Source of the DNA: Victivallales bacterium
Lineage (GTDB): Bacteria > Verrucomicrobiota > Lentisphaeria > Oligosphaerales > Oligosphaeraceae
Assembly: GCA_017535315.1 (NCBI GenBank)
Contig: JAFXUD010000012.1
Span: 124,001 to 188,000 of the forward strand
DNA: 64,000 nucleotides
Reading direction: 5' to 3'
The notes beneath the pieces were generated by a model. It saw nothing but the letters and a program-made list of their open reading frames with translations, did not search any database and had not been told where the DNA came from. The translations under genes were made by a program, and so were the position numbers. Each line of letters begins with the position of its first letter. Within the stretch, counting starts at the first letter, position 1. This document shows, in pieces, positions 9,161-18,127 of the stretch.

Positions 9161-9910
9161 ATGAATCTAGAAGAGTTTTTCATAGCATACCCTAAGGTAG
9201 CGGTGGCCTTTTCGGGCGGCGTCGATTCTGCCTATCTGCTGTACGCGGCCAAAAAGCATGCTGCAAAGGTGCGGGCATATTATGTTAAATCCGCCTTTCA
9301 GCCGCAATTTGAGCTGGAGGACGCGCAGCGTCTGGCCGTGGAACTTAGCGTGGAGATGAGTGTGCTGCGGGTGGATGCACTGGGCGACGAGAACGTCAGG
9401 GCGAATCCACCAAACAGGTGTTATTACTGCAAGCGACGTATCTTTTCCGCCATACGCGAACAGGCGTTGCGCGATGGTTTCGAGGTGCTGCTGGATGGCA
9501 CCAATGCCTCAGACGATGTTTCAGATAGGCCAGGTATGGTGGCCCTTCAGGAGCTGTCTGTGCTTTCGCCCCTGCGTCTTTGCGGTCTGACCAAGCCTGA
9601 AATACGCCGCCTCTCGCGTGAAGCAGGGCTTTTCACGTGGGACAAGCCCGCATACGCCTGCCTGGCCACGCGTATCCCATACGGGCAGCCGCTGGAGCCA
9701 TGTCTGCTGGAGCGGACTGAACGTGCGGAGGGATTCCTCTTCTCGCTCGGTTTCCGCGATTTCCGCGTGCGGACGCTTGGGGAAAACGCAAGAATCCAAC
9801 TGCCAGCTTCGCAACTTCCCTTGCTGATGGAGCATCGGGCGGAGATAGTCAGAGAACTCAAGAAGGCATATAGCGCCGTGTTGCTTGATTTGGAGACAAG
9901 AAATGAATGA
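9161..9910 (+). CDS. larE: LarE, ATP-dependent sulfur transferase of NPN cofactor synthesis
   Basis: 249 residues. LarE adenylates the carboxylates of pyridinium-3,5-biscarboxylate mononucleotide and converts them to thiocarboxylates, giving the ligand of the nickel-pincer cofactor. The PP-loop SGGVDS is at 18-23. The frame carries Cys87 and Cys90 (CYYCK) plus Cys167 (ACLATRIPYG). The single-Cys Lactobacillus LarE, as I recall it, has only the equivalent of Cys167, where its own sulfur is sacrificed. Three cysteines at these places mark the [4Fe-4S] cluster type, which can work catalytically. Length is normal. It is the first gene of larEBC and overlaps larB by 8 bp. Confidence 0.9.
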   Translation: MNLEEFFIAYPKVAVAFSGGVDSAYLLYAAKKHAAKVRAYYVKSAFQPQFELEDAQRLAVELSVEMSVLRVDALGDENVRANPPNRCYYCKRRIFSAIREQALRDGFEVLLDGTNASDDVSDRPGMVALQELSVLSPLRLCGLTKPEIRRLSREAGLFTWDKPAYACLATRIPYGQPLEPCLLERTERAEGFLFSLGFRDFRVRTLGENARIQLPASQLPLLMEHRAEIVRELKKAYSAVLLDLETRNE

Positions 9911-10655
9911 TTTGAGAGAGCTGCTTGAGGCCGTGAAGGCGGGCAATCTTGCCATAGACGATGCCATCCTGAAAATCAAACGGCAGCCGTTTGAGGACAT
10001 CGGCTTTGCTAAGGTGGATTTGCACCGCAAGGTGCGCCAGGGTGCGGCTGAGGTTATCTACGGTGCTGGGAAGACAGCCGAACAGATTGCTGCCATCGCG
10101 GAGACAATGCTCCAAAACGGTCAGAGCACCATCCTCATAACACGTTTGTCGGCGGAATCAGCTGCCGAGTTGACGAAACGCTTCCCGATGAAGTACGATG
10201 AAACCGCGCGAATCGGGATTATCGGCACAATGCCCGCGCCAAGCGGAAACGGCACTGTCGTTGTGGCGACGGGTGGCACCAGCGACATACCTGTTGCCGA
10301 GGAAGCAGCCATCACTGCCGAGGTTCTTGGAAACAAAGTGACCAGGCTCTATGACGTGGGCGTCGCTGGTCTCCACAGGTTGCTGGCGCATCTGGACGAC
10401 ATTATGGGAGCTTCCGTCATCATCGCCATTGCGGGAATGGAGGGCGCTTTGGCCAGCGTCATTGGAGGGTTGGCGGACTGCCCCGTCATTGCCGTTCCCA
10501 CCAGCGTGGGCTACGGGGCCTCGTTCCATGGTGTTTCGGCCCTTCTCTCTATGCTTAACTCCTGCGCCAGCGGCGTGGCTGTCGTGAACATTGACAACGG
10601 CTTCGGAGCAGGCTATATGGCTAATATGATTAACCACACAAAGGCAAAACAATGA
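9903..10655 (+). CDS. larB: LarB, pyridinium-3,5-biscarboxylate mononucleotide synthase
   Basis: 250 residues from the ATG at 9903, which lies inside the end of larE and is preceded by GGAG. The frame opens a little earlier but without a better site. LarB carboxylates and hydrolyses nicotinic acid adenine dinucleotide, the first step of NPN cofactor synthesis. The N-terminal 100 residues are helical (LRELLEAVKAGNLAIDDA). The rest is a PurE-like domain: IGIIGTMPAPSG (matching the family's usual AGTSD-type region), VVVATGGTSDIPVAEEAA, GVAGLHRL, VIIAIAGMEGALASVIGGL and PVIAVPTSVGYGASFHG. It overlaps larC by 4 bp (ATGA), so translation is coupled. Confidence 0.92.
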   Translation: MNDLRELLEAVKAGNLAIDDAILKIKRQPFEDIGFAKVDLHRKVRQGAAEVIYGAGKTAEQIAAIAETMLQNGQSTILITRLSAESAAELTKRFPMKYDETARIGIIGTMPAPSGNGTVVVATGGTSDIPVAEEAAITAEVLGNKVTRLYDVGVAGLHRLLAHLDDIMGASVIIAIAGMEGALASVIGGLADCPVIAVPTSVGYGASFHGVSALLSMLNSCASGVAVVNIDNGFGAGYMANMINHTKAKQ

Positions 10656-12112
10656 AAACACTTTACCTGGACTGCGGAATGGGTGCGGCGGGCGACATGC
10701 TGGCCGCCGCTCTTTATGAACTCCTTGACGACAAGGAGGGTTTTATACAGAAAATGAACGCATGCGGGATACCTGGCGTCCGCTTTGTTGCCGAACCAGC
10801 GGTGAAATGCGGCATCACAGGCACCCATTTCCACGTGCTGGTAGATGGTATGGAAGAGGCTCCCCATGAGCATAGCCATGAGCATAGCCATGAGCATAGC
10901 CATGAGCATAGCCATGAGCATAGCCATGAGCATAGCCATGAGCATAGCCACGAGCACGAACACTGCCACGAGCATAGCCACGAGCACGAACACTGCCACG
11001 AGCATAGCCACGAGCACGAACACTGCCACGAGCACGAACACTGCCACGAACATAGCCATGAGCACGAACACTGCCACGAGTATGAGCAGGTTCAGTGTCC
11101 GACGTCTTTAGCGTCGGGAGAAGAGCATCACCATGAACACGCACATACCCACACACACGTCCATCGGTCGATGGCGGAGATAGAAGAGATTATTGGTGGA
11201 CTGGCATTGTCGGAGAAGGTAAAGCAGGATGCCGTGGAGGTTTACAGGCTTATCGCGGAGGCGGAAAGCGCGGCGCACGGCAGGTCTGTCACGGAGATAC
11301 ATTTCCACGAGGTGGGGACAATGGACGCCATCGCCGATGTCACGGCGGTCTGCCAGTTGGTGGAGTTGCTTGGCGTCGAACGTATTCTTGCATCGCCCGT
11401 GCATGTCGGCTGCGGGAAGGTTCGTTGCGCCCATGGCGTGCTGCCAGTTCCCGCGCCTGCGACGGCGTTCATTCTCAAGGGCGTACCCATCTATGGCGGC
11501 AAAATCGAGGGCGAGCTTTGCACGCCCACGGGTGCGGCTCTGCTGAAGAAGTTTGTCTCATCCTACGGCGAGATGCCACCGTTGAAGGTGGAGAGAATCG
11601 GCTATGGCATGGGGACCAAGGATTTCGAGGTGGCCAACTGCGTACGTGCTCTGCTGGCGGAGACCGTCGGCGAAGGCGATATGGTCGTGGAGTTGAGCTG
11701 CAACCTCGATGACATGACGCCAGAGCGAATCGGCTTTGCGATGGAACGGTTGTTCGAGGCGGGGGCGCTGGATGTCTATACGGTTCCTGTGGGGATGAAG
11801 AAGTCGCGACCTGGCGTGATGCTGTGCGTAATGTGCCGCGAAGCGGTGCGGGATGAGATGGTCAGGCTGGTCTTTCAGCATACGACAACCTTGGGCGTAC
11901 GCGAAACGCGAAGCCGCCGATATACCTTACAGCGCAACATAGAGAGGCTTAGCCTGCCCTGCGGCGAGGTGCGCGTGAAGCGGTCGGAAGGGTTTGGCGT
12001 CACCCGTTGCAAGGTGGAGTACGAAGATTTAGCGCGCATTGCGCGCGAAAAAGGCCTCTCAATTGATGAGGCTAGCAAGCTTGTGGAGAAGGAGGCAAAA
12101 TCGCCGCGCTGA
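10652..12112 (+). CDS. larC: LarC, nickel insertion protein, single frame, with long His/Cys-rich insert
   Basis: 486 residues. LarC inserts Ni into the bis-thiocarboxylate ligand using CTP. The N-terminal half starts with YLDCGMGAAGDMLAAAL and continues after the insert with TEIHFHEVGTMDAIADV and GELCTPTGAALL. The C-terminal half (VVELSCNLDDMTPE, VPVGMKKSRPG, TLGVRETRSRR) is the LarC2 domain. In L. plantarum the two halves are joined by a ribosomal frameshift; here they are one frame. Residues about 70-170 are a low-complexity linker of HEHS and HEHEHC units with roughly 44 His and several Cys, encoded by 12- and 18-bp tandem repeats (10865-11075), then a short HHHEHAHTHTHVH tail. It probably stores nickel. 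No larA is in the window. Confidence 0.92.
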   Translation: MKTLYLDCGMGAAGDMLAAALYELLDDKEGFIQKMNACGIPGVRFVAEPAVKCGITGTHFHVLVDGMEEAPHEHSHEHSHEHSHEHSHEHSHEHSHEHSHEHEHCHEHSHEHEHCHEHSHEHEHCHEHEHCHEHSHEHEHCHEYEQVQCPTSLASGEEHHHEHAHTHTHVHRSMAEIEEIIGGLALSEKVKQDAVEVYRLIAEAESAAHGRSVTEIHFHEVGTMDAIADVTAVCQLVELLGVERILASPVHVGCGKVRCAHGVLPVPAPATAFILKGVPIYGGKIEGELCTPTGAALLKKFVSSYGEMPPLKVERIGYGMGTKDFEVANCVRALLAETVGEGDMVVELSCNLDDMTPERIGFAMERLFEAGALDVYTVPVGMKKSRPGVMLCVMCREAVRDEMVRLVFQHTTTLGVRETRSRRYTLQRNIERLSLPCGEVRVKRSEGFGVTRCKVEYEDLARIAREKGLSIDEASKLVEKEAKSPR

Positions 12113-12168
12113 AGGCACGGCACACATAACAGGCGAAGCATAGGGAGGCCTGTACTGTGTCCAACAAC

Positions 12169-12708
12169 TTAGCGCTGGGGGTTACTGGGGGCTTTCGCTT
12201 CGCAGGCCAGCCTTGTAGGCGGCAGTCCCCCGTCCTTTGCCGCGTATCGACGCAGAAACCACAGACCGAAAAGGATGGCTTCGGCTGCATCGTCGTCGTA
12301 GGCGCATTTGGGTGGTCTGCCGCATGCTTTGGCGATTTGGAGGGCGATGGTTTCCGCGTAAGCCTTTGCCTGCTTGCCGCTGCGGCGCTGGCGTGGCAGC
12401 AGCATGTCTTCGCGCCACTGTTCGGCGGAGAACTGCTGCACTGGGATGGAGGCGCGTTCCGCGCTTTTGCGGAAGATGTCTGCTATTTCCCCCTGTCCTT
12501 CCAGCACCAGCTGCGTGACGCCTGGCAATTCAACCCAGATGGAGGGCAGCGCCTTTTTCAGTACCGTCCGATTTGCGAAACGGGTGGAGCGTGCGCGGAC
12601 GAGCTCGCCTTCCGCATTGAACCAGGCCAGCCCTGCCTTCATGCCAACATCTATGGACAATAAGACTGCCTCTGGCCGAGCAGATGTGTCGTTTTTTTCA
12701 GGCTTCAT
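12169..12708 (-). CDS. RuvC/RNase H-fold protein of unknown role
   Basis: 179 residues from the ATG at 12708, which lies within the last codons of pncB, so translation is probably coupled. A longer frame from 12747 exists but would overlap pncB by 50 bp. Three acidic clusters sit where RuvC-type nucleases have theirs: LLSIDVGMKAGLAWF near the start, QLVLEGQGE in the middle and YDDDAAEAILFG near the end. This supports an RNase H-like fold and perhaps metal-dependent nuclease activity. Size is close to RuvC (about 170 residues), but the sequence is not a clear housekeeping RuvC. It ends facing larC, with 56 bp between them. Confidence 0.6.
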   Translation of the reverse strand: MKPEKNDTSARPEAVLLSIDVGMKAGLAWFNAEGELVRARSTRFANRTVLKKALPSIWVELPGVTQLVLEGQGEIADIFRKSAERASIPVQQFSAEQWREDMLLPRQRRSGKQAKAYAETIALQIAKACGRPPKCAYDDDAAEAILFGLWFLRRYAAKDGGLPPTRLACEAKAPSNPQR

Positions 12709-13906
12709 CGATGCTCTTGTAGGCATAGACGGTTTTGCAGTAATCAACGTAGTTTTCGGAGTGGCACATTCCCTTGCCTGGACTGTCGGAGAGCTTGCAG
12801 ACGGGATGGCCGTTGCTCTCCGTCATCTTCATCACCATGTTGAGCGGCTTGATGCCCACGGAGTTGGTGATGGAGGTGCCGACGCCGAAGGAGACCTTGA
12901 TGCGTCCACAGAAGCGCTTGGCGATTTCCACGCACTTGTCTGCGCTGAGAGAATCGGACCAGCATCCAGTCTTGGTCAGCGGATCCAATCCAAGGGCCTT
13001 GTAGTGTTCGATGAGCATTTCGCCCCAGGTGAAAGGGGAGCCGCTGTCGTGGCGGCAGCCGTCGAAGAGCTTGGCGAAATACTTGTCGAAGTCGCGCAGG
13101 AAGGCATTGAAGCCGAAGATGTCGCTCAAGGCGATGCCGAGCTCTCCCCTGTACTCCTTCGCCCAAATGTCCAGGGCGGTCTTCTGGACTTCGGAGAGGC
13201 GCACGTTCTCGCCCTGGATGCCCATGAACCACTCATGCGCGAAGGTTCCGATTGGCTTCACGTCAAAGTGTTTGGCCAGCAGCACGTTTGAGGTTCCGAC
13301 GAAGAATTCGGGAGCCTCGTTGATGAAGCGCTCCACGACGTGTTCCTGCCAGTTGCTGCTGAAGCGGCGGCGCAGCCCGAAGTCTGCAAAGGTGAAAGAA
13401 TATCCCTCGTTGAAGCAGTTTTTCAGCTTGCCAATCATCTCGTCAAGCCGTGCATTGCCCTTTGCGCGGACATCCGCCCGTGTAAGATTGCCATTGGCCA
13501 TCTGGTCGCGCATATAAAGTTCGGAGACGATGGCGAGGCAGGGTATCTCAAAATAAATCACATCGCGCCAGGGACCCTCCGCCCACATCACCAGGCGGCC
13601 ATTGTTATCGGTCTCCGTGTGAATCTGGTCGCGCTTGAGATAGAAGCGTTCCAGGTAGTCGATGTAGTCGGAGCTGAGCCAGCGGATGTTTCGCAGATAG
13701 TCCAGTTCTTCCTTACGGAAGTGGAGCGTGCATAGATAATCCAACGCCTCGTCCAGTTGTGGCTTCAAGTAGCCGAGACGGACCCCATCCCGCTCCTTGA
13801 ACTCTACCTTCACATTGGTCTTTGGAAACCAGTGGAGCACAGCCTGCCCCATTGAAAACTTGTACAAATCCTGCTCCAGCAGGCTGGTAATCGGATAGAG
13901 ATCCAT
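12698..13906 (-). CDS. pncB: Nicotinate phosphoribosyltransferase
   Basis: 402 residues from the ATG at 13906 (GGGAG eight bases upstream); a TTG at 13921 in the same frame is less likely. The enzyme makes nicotinate mononucleotide from nicotinate and PRPP in the Preiss-Handler NAD salvage pathway, in the cytoplasm. Family features are the N-terminal LLEQDLYKFSMGQAVL, the central FADFGLRRRFS (with the Arg-rich loop), FVGTSNVLLAK, PIGTFAHEWFMG (active-site His), FDGCRHDSGSPFTWGE and ISFGVGTSITNS-like IKVSFGVGTSITNS for phosphate binding. Length is normal for bacterial PncB. It follows pncA by 28 bp, which gives the complete nicotinamide-to-NaMN route. Confidence 0.93.
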   Translation of the reverse strand: MDLYPITSLLEQDLYKFSMGQAVLHWFPKTNVKVEFKERDGVRLGYLKPQLDEALDYLCTLHFRKEELDYLRNIRWLSSDYIDYLERFYLKRDQIHTETDNNGRLVMWAEGPWRDVIYFEIPCLAIVSELYMRDQMANGNLTRADVRAKGNARLDEMIGKLKNCFNEGYSFTFADFGLRRRFSSNWQEHVVERFINEAPEFFVGTSNVLLAKHFDVKPIGTFAHEWFMGIQGENVRLSEVQKTALDIWAKEYRGELGIALSDIFGFNAFLRDFDKYFAKLFDGCRHDSGSPFTWGEMLIEHYKALGLDPLTKTGCWSDSLSADKCVEIAKRFCGRIKVSFGVGTSITNSVGIKPLNMVMKMTESNGHPVCKLSDSPGKGMCHSENYVDYCKTVYAYKSIDEA

Positions 13907-13934
13907 CTTGATTTCTCCCAATGACGGTTTTCAA

Positions 13935-14459
13935 TCAAAGTACGTCAATCTGGCAGGAGGCCATCACATCCAGGGCCGCCTGATGCTTTTCGGGAGTGAC
14001 GCCCGCGCAGCAATTGGCGCAGACGGCCATCGGCGTATCTGGATATTCTGCGCGAAGCAGCAGGGCATTGCTGACGACGCAGATATCGGTGCAAAGGCCG
14101 CAGAGCTGTATTTCCGCAGGAGTGCCCATCCATTTGCGGAGAATACTGCCGAGGGAAACGCAGCCAAAGGTGCCCTTTTCGACAATTTTGGCGTTTTTGG
14201 CTTTCAGTGCCTTTTCAACCAGGGGATTGAGTTTCCAGCCATCGCTCCCTTTGATGCAGTGCCTGACGGGCAGCTTCTTTCCTTCGAGGGTGTCAAGATA
14301 GTCTTCACCGTGGGTATCAAGAGTTGCAACGACAAGGCCCTTCCATTCATTGATTTTCGCGACTACATTCTGCACAATCGCCTGTGCATCCTGGCTGCCG
14401 AGGGTCCCATCGATGAAGTCATTCTGCATATCCACGACAAGCAACATCTTTTCCGCCAT
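13935..14459 (-). CDS. pncA: Nicotinamidase (isochorismatase-fold cysteine hydrolase)
   Basis: 174 residues. Hydrolyses nicotinamide to nicotinate. The catalytic triad is visible: Asp10 (VVDMQNDF), Lys95 (VEKGTFG) and Cys127 (GLCTDICVVSNA). LDTHGEDY and RHCIKG supply the likely metal ligands. It is slightly shorter than E. coli PncA. A strong ribosome-binding site (TTGGAGG) precedes the ATG. It is the first gene of the pncA-pncB-RuvC-like unit. An AT-rich 7-bp palindrome (CAATATA-A-TATATTG) near 14501-14516 lies just upstream and could be an operator; that is only a guess. Confidence 0.85.
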   Translation of the reverse strand: MAEKMLLVVDMQNDFIDGTLGSQDAQAIVQNVVAKINEWKGLVVATLDTHGEDYLDTLEGKKLPVRHCIKGSDGWKLNPLVEKALKAKNAKIVEKGTFGCVSLGSILRKWMGTPAEIQLCGLCTDICVVSNALLLRAEYPDTPMAVCANCCAGVTPEKHQAALDVMASCQIDVL

Positions 14460-14730
14460 GATTTGCCTCCAAGGTTATTACCTCGTCCTTGTTCTAACGT
14501 TGCCAATATAATATATTGCCCCATAAGATAAAATCAAGCATCCAGAGGTCAAGCCGCCAAATGAACGCACGGCCATACTGGACGGGTAATGACTATTCTT
14601 TTTTTCTTATTTGGAGTTGAAAAATATAAGGCAAGGAGTAAAATAGTAGTTGTTCATATCTCTTTTGTCTTTTATCTTGAACCCTTTGCGTTGTTTAGGT
14701 CTTTTTAGGTACTTTGAAACTGGTAGAATC

Positions 14731-17700
14731 ATGAAAAAAGCCACATTTTTGCTGATCATCGCCGCCTTTTCTCTTTTTGCGGGAACACTCCAACTGGACA
14801 GCACCTTCAACCAACTGGACGAAAAGGGCGCCAGCCGCTCCTGGGTTCTCAACCAGTGGACGGGATACAATCCGCTTCCGACGCTGACGGTCCTCAAAGG
14901 GGTGGACAACGAGATGAATGTCATTCGCATGGACAACATAGCCTCCTCGCACGGCGGCGCCTTCGTTTCCGTTAAGCGGTTCCCTGCGCGTTGCGGCGAC
15001 CTCTTGCGCTTCTCATTCCGCGCACGTGGAAAGGGTAAGGCGGAGCTGATTCTCGGTTGCATGTTGGCAGACGGCACATGGAACATCATCCCACCGCAGT
15101 CATACAGTTTCAGTCTAGGGGAGGAGTGGAACGACCACCTCTGTTCGCTTCGCGTGCCAAACGGCCCAAACGGCGAGACTGGCTTGATTTACGTCGGGTT
15201 CCACGCCAGCCAGAACAGTGTACTGGAGGTCTCGAATATCACTGCCACGCATGAAGAGGGGCTTTACCGCGGAAGTGAACGTTTCCCCGAACGCTGGACA
15301 CTCTTCGGCGAAGTCGATGCCAACTACGCCCCGACGGCGGAAGAGCTGGTCTCCATTCCTGAGCAGCTGGCTGGAGTCGATGGTAAGTTAGTCTTCCTCA
15401 AGGATAACACGCTGGATTTTGCGCAAATCATGGGGCGCGGACAGAACAAGTGCGGCTGGGCCTTCGCCACGCTGAACTCCCAATGCGACTGCGAATACAC
15501 CCTTGGCGCAGGTGCGGACTGGTGGATGGCCTACTACCTCAACGGTGAAAAGCTCATCGACACCTTCCCCAACGGCAACAAGGATGGCAAGGTCGATTTC
15601 ACCAACTACATCGTCAACGCGCACCTCAAAAAGGGCAAAAACATCATTGCCATCAAGTTCGTCGCAGGCAGTGCCTCCTCAGAGCTGAAGGTGGGCGGAC
15701 CAGAGCATTTCAACAACATCGTCAAGAAAATAAAGCTCTCCAAAATCGATTGGATCGACTCCTTCGACAATGGAAAGAACGCCTGTACGGGGAATCCCGA
15801 AATCATCCAGGGGAATCCCACGCCAGGCCTGCTCTCCGTTACAGGGCAGGCGGTCTTCAAAACCGACGGTACGATAGCCATCGACCCGCCCAACGCCATC
15901 TACGACCTGCCGCAGGAAGAGGGGATGCACCGCATTGTGGGCATCCGCATCCAGAACTTCGGACGTGAACCGCAGAGCCGCAAGGACTCCACTCTGTCGT
16001 TTGTCTTCTCCGATGGCGACGACAATGCCGAGCTGTGCGTCAAACACAAGGCGACTAGCGGAATACTGGAGCTGGAGGTCACCAGAAAGGGAGCTGTCCT
16101 TGCCAAGCACTCAATCTCCTACAACGTTCTGCCAGCCGATTTCCTGTTCGCAGGAGGTGCCAAGGGCAAGTACTCCATTCTTGTCAACAGCCTGGCGGAC
16201 AGCAGTTCCACCCTCTTCACGGGGGACAACCCATTCTTCACCCTTCACCAGAAGGGGTTGAAACTGGGGCTTGTCTTCAAGGCACTGGACGGTACAGCCG
16301 AGGTTGTGACGGACAACTTCATGGTGGGGCGCGCCTCCGAAGCGAGCAACTTGAGCAAGGTTCCCTTCAAGGTCGAGCCGTTGAGGGAGTTCGACCCCGT
16401 CAAGGCGGGGTGGAAGCAGGTCTTCAGCGAGGAGTTCAACGGAACGGAGCTGGATTTGGAGAAGTGGTACCACGGCTACAGCAGTCTGCCTGAACGCCTC
16501 AAAATCAAGGATGGCGTCTGCGAAATCGTCTGCGACTGGAACGAGCAGAAGAGCAAGGTCACATCTGCCAGCATTTATACAATAAAGCGTTTTGGGTATG
16601 GCTACTTTGAGGCGCGCGTGAAGTTCCGCAAAGAACATGGCTGGTGGTCCGCCTTCTGGATTTGCAACAACAACTGCTCCAATCCCTTCTACGACAGCTT
16701 TGAAATCGATGTCTATGAGGACTATTACCTGCGCTCCGAGAAGCCTGGCGGCCAGCCGAGGGACATTCTCGACCACAACTTGCATGTCTTTGCGGGCGAC
16801 TGCCTCAAGAGCTGGAACTACCATTCCAAGCTGCCTGGCTCGTTGGACGAATTCTACACCATCGGCTGCAAATGGACACCGTTTGAAATCTCCTACTATA
16901 TGAACGGAAAGCTCATCGAGAGCTCCGCCAACCACAGCCCCTATAACTCCGTCACCTTTGACCCCTTCAACCACGCGGCGGGTACGACGCCTATGAAGGC
17001 CATCCTCAGCGGCTGCTGCGGCAAGTCGGGCGGCGATCCCAAAAACGGCAAATTCCCTGAGAGCTTCTTCTGCGACTTTGTGCGTGTCTATGAGTATCCT
17101 GAAGACGACATTCCCTCGGTGACCTGGGTGAAGGATGCCAGCGAGCAGCCTTTCGTGGTGCAGCAGGGAACGACGCTCACCTTCGAGGCGAAGCCAATGC
17201 CATCCAGCAAGACCAAGAGTCCCATCAAGAACGTCTATCTCTTTGACAGCGGCTATCTTCTGGAACACAAGAGCGAACCGCCATACACCTTCGACGTGAT
17301 GCTGACAAAGGAGTACTACGACACCACGGATTATGTGCGGCCTGGCCGCCAGGGCAAATACCCTGCGTTTGGATGCGCACTGCACGCATACAGCGTCTTC
17401 GTGCAGGATGAGGCGGGGAACGTGGCTCACACGGAGCCCGTGCTCAAGTACTTTGCGCCTACTGCGAAAAGCCGTCCATACAAGGGCAAGGCGCAGGTCA
17501 TCCCTGGCAGACTGATGCTCGGTGACTACGACGAAGGCGGTCCCAGCGTCGCCTATATGGACACCACGCCTGACAACACCTTTGGCAACAGGCCAGGTGC
17601 CCGCCGCACCGACGAGGGTGTGGATTTGTCGGGAAACGTCGTTGGCGGCTTCGCCCCCTGGGAGTGGATGAACTACACCGTCGATATCCAGAAGGCCGCC

Positions 17701-17937
17701 AAATACAAGGTCACGCTGCACTACGGCACACCATTGAATTACATGAAGGATGCCCTGATTCTGCTTGACGGTGTCATCGTCGGACGCTTCCCCATCCGTT
17801 CCCACGGTGGCAACACCTTCGAAGTCGATACTACCTCCACGGTGGAAATCGAGTTGCCCGCTGGCCGCCATGAGCTGAAATTCCTCGCTCTTTCAGGTGG
17901 ATTTAATACCGATTACATTGATTTTGAAGCATTGTAA
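14731..17937 (+). CDS. Secreted GH16 endo-glycanase with C-terminal CBM6-like domain
   Basis: 1068 residues from ATG 14731, which begins a clear signal peptide (MKKATFLLIIAAFSLFAG); the frame is open 81 bp upstream, without support. N-terminal residues 20-540 are several beta-sandwich modules. The catalytic GH16 domain spans about 560-800: WKQVFSEEFNGTELDLEKW, YFEARVKF, WWSAFWI and FEIDVYED, with the family motif ExDxxE at Glu658, Asp660 and Glu663, then NLHVFAGD and FEISYYMNGKLI. It retains configuration and cuts beta-1,3/1,4-glucans or galactans (laminarin, agar, carrageenan types); the sequence does not tell me which. Residues about 925-1068 (VSEGVD-like DEGVDLSG, WEWMNYTVDI, GRFPIRS, GFNTDYIDFE) are a CBM6-type module. 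The stop codon sits in the GTAA end of a degraded MITE. Confidence 0.85.
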   Translation: MKKATFLLIIAAFSLFAGTLQLDSTFNQLDEKGASRSWVLNQWTGYNPLPTLTVLKGVDNEMNVIRMDNIASSHGGAFVSVKRFPARCGDLLRFSFRARGKGKAELILGCMLADGTWNIIPPQSYSFSLGEEWNDHLCSLRVPNGPNGETGLIYVGFHASQNSVLEVSNITATHEEGLYRGSERFPERWTLFGEVDANYAPTAEELVSIPEQLAGVDGKLVFLKDNTLDFAQIMGRGQNKCGWAFATLNSQCDCEYTLGAGADWWMAYYLNGEKLIDTFPNGNKDGKVDFTNYIVNAHLKKGKNIIAIKFVAGSASSELKVGGPEHFNNIVKKIKLSKIDWIDSFDNGKNACTGNPEIIQGNPTPGLLSVTGQAVFKTDGTIAIDPPNAIYDLPQEEGMHRIVGIRIQNFGREPQSRKDSTLSFVFSDGDDNAELCVKHKATSGILELEVTRKGAVLAKHSISYNVLPADFLFAGGAKGKYSILVNSLADSSSTLFTGDNPFFTLHQKGLKLGLVFKALDGTAEVVTDNFMVGRASEASNLSKVPFKVEPLREFDPVKAGWKQVFSEEFNGTELDLEKWYHGYSSLPERLKIKDGVCEIVCDWNEQKSKVTSASIYTIKRFGYGYFEARVKFRKEHGWWSAFWICNNNCSNPFYDSFEIDVYEDYYLRSEKPGGQPRDILDHNLHVFAGDCLKSWNYHSKLPGSLDEFYTIGCKWTPFEISYYMNGKLIESSANHSPYNSVTFDPFNHAAGTTPMKAILSGCCGKSGGDPKNGKFPESFFCDFVRVYEYPEDDIPSVTWVKDASEQPFVVQQGTTLTFEAKPMPSSKTKSPIKNVYLFDSGYLLEHKSEPPYTFDVMLTKEYYDTTDYVRPGRQGKYPAFGCALHAYSVFVQDEAGNVAHTEPVLKYFAPTAKSRPYKGKAQVIPGRLMLGDYDEGGPSVAYMDTTPDNTFGNRPGARRTDEGVDLSGNVVGGFAPWEWMNYTVDIQKAAKYKVTLHYGTPLNYMKDALILLDGVIVGRFPIRSHGGNTFEVDTTSTVEIELPAGRHELKFLALSGGFNTDYIDFEAL

Positions 17938-18087
17938 GGGATTGGAGCGCCGTAGGCGCGCAAGAATATAGCCGTGGGTGAAGCGAGGCCGCAATAGCGG
18001 CGAGCGAAACCCACGGGACAAGCCCCCCTTCGTTTGGTCTGCGCCGTGCCGCGTCGCATAGCGAAGCGGCACGGCGTTATCCATTAC
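17934..18087 (+). mobile_element. Short degenerate MITE-like element
   Basis: Contains the core CCGTGGGTGAAGCGAG...GAAACCCACGGG and the GCCGTGCCGCG...GCGGCACGGCG palindrome of the family. Only short ends remain (GTAAGGGAT against GTAATGGAT read from the other side). No target duplication was found. Its first four bases provide the stop codon of the GH16 gene. Confidence 0.5.
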
Positions 18088-18127
18088 GTTTTTTTCATCA
18101 ATAAATAATGATAAGGAGAAAACTAAC

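Noticed and set aside
10845-11156. Antisense or alternative-frame proteins over the larC repeat, or a CRISPR
   Set aside because: The 12-18 bp repeats code in frame for the LarC His/Cys linker; the other frames are shadows.
10652-12112. Programmed frameshift in larC
   Set aside because: Both LarC halves lie in one uninterrupted frame.
16111-17871. 586-residue minus-strand frame
   Set aside because: Antisense shadow of the GH16 gene, no homology and no start site.
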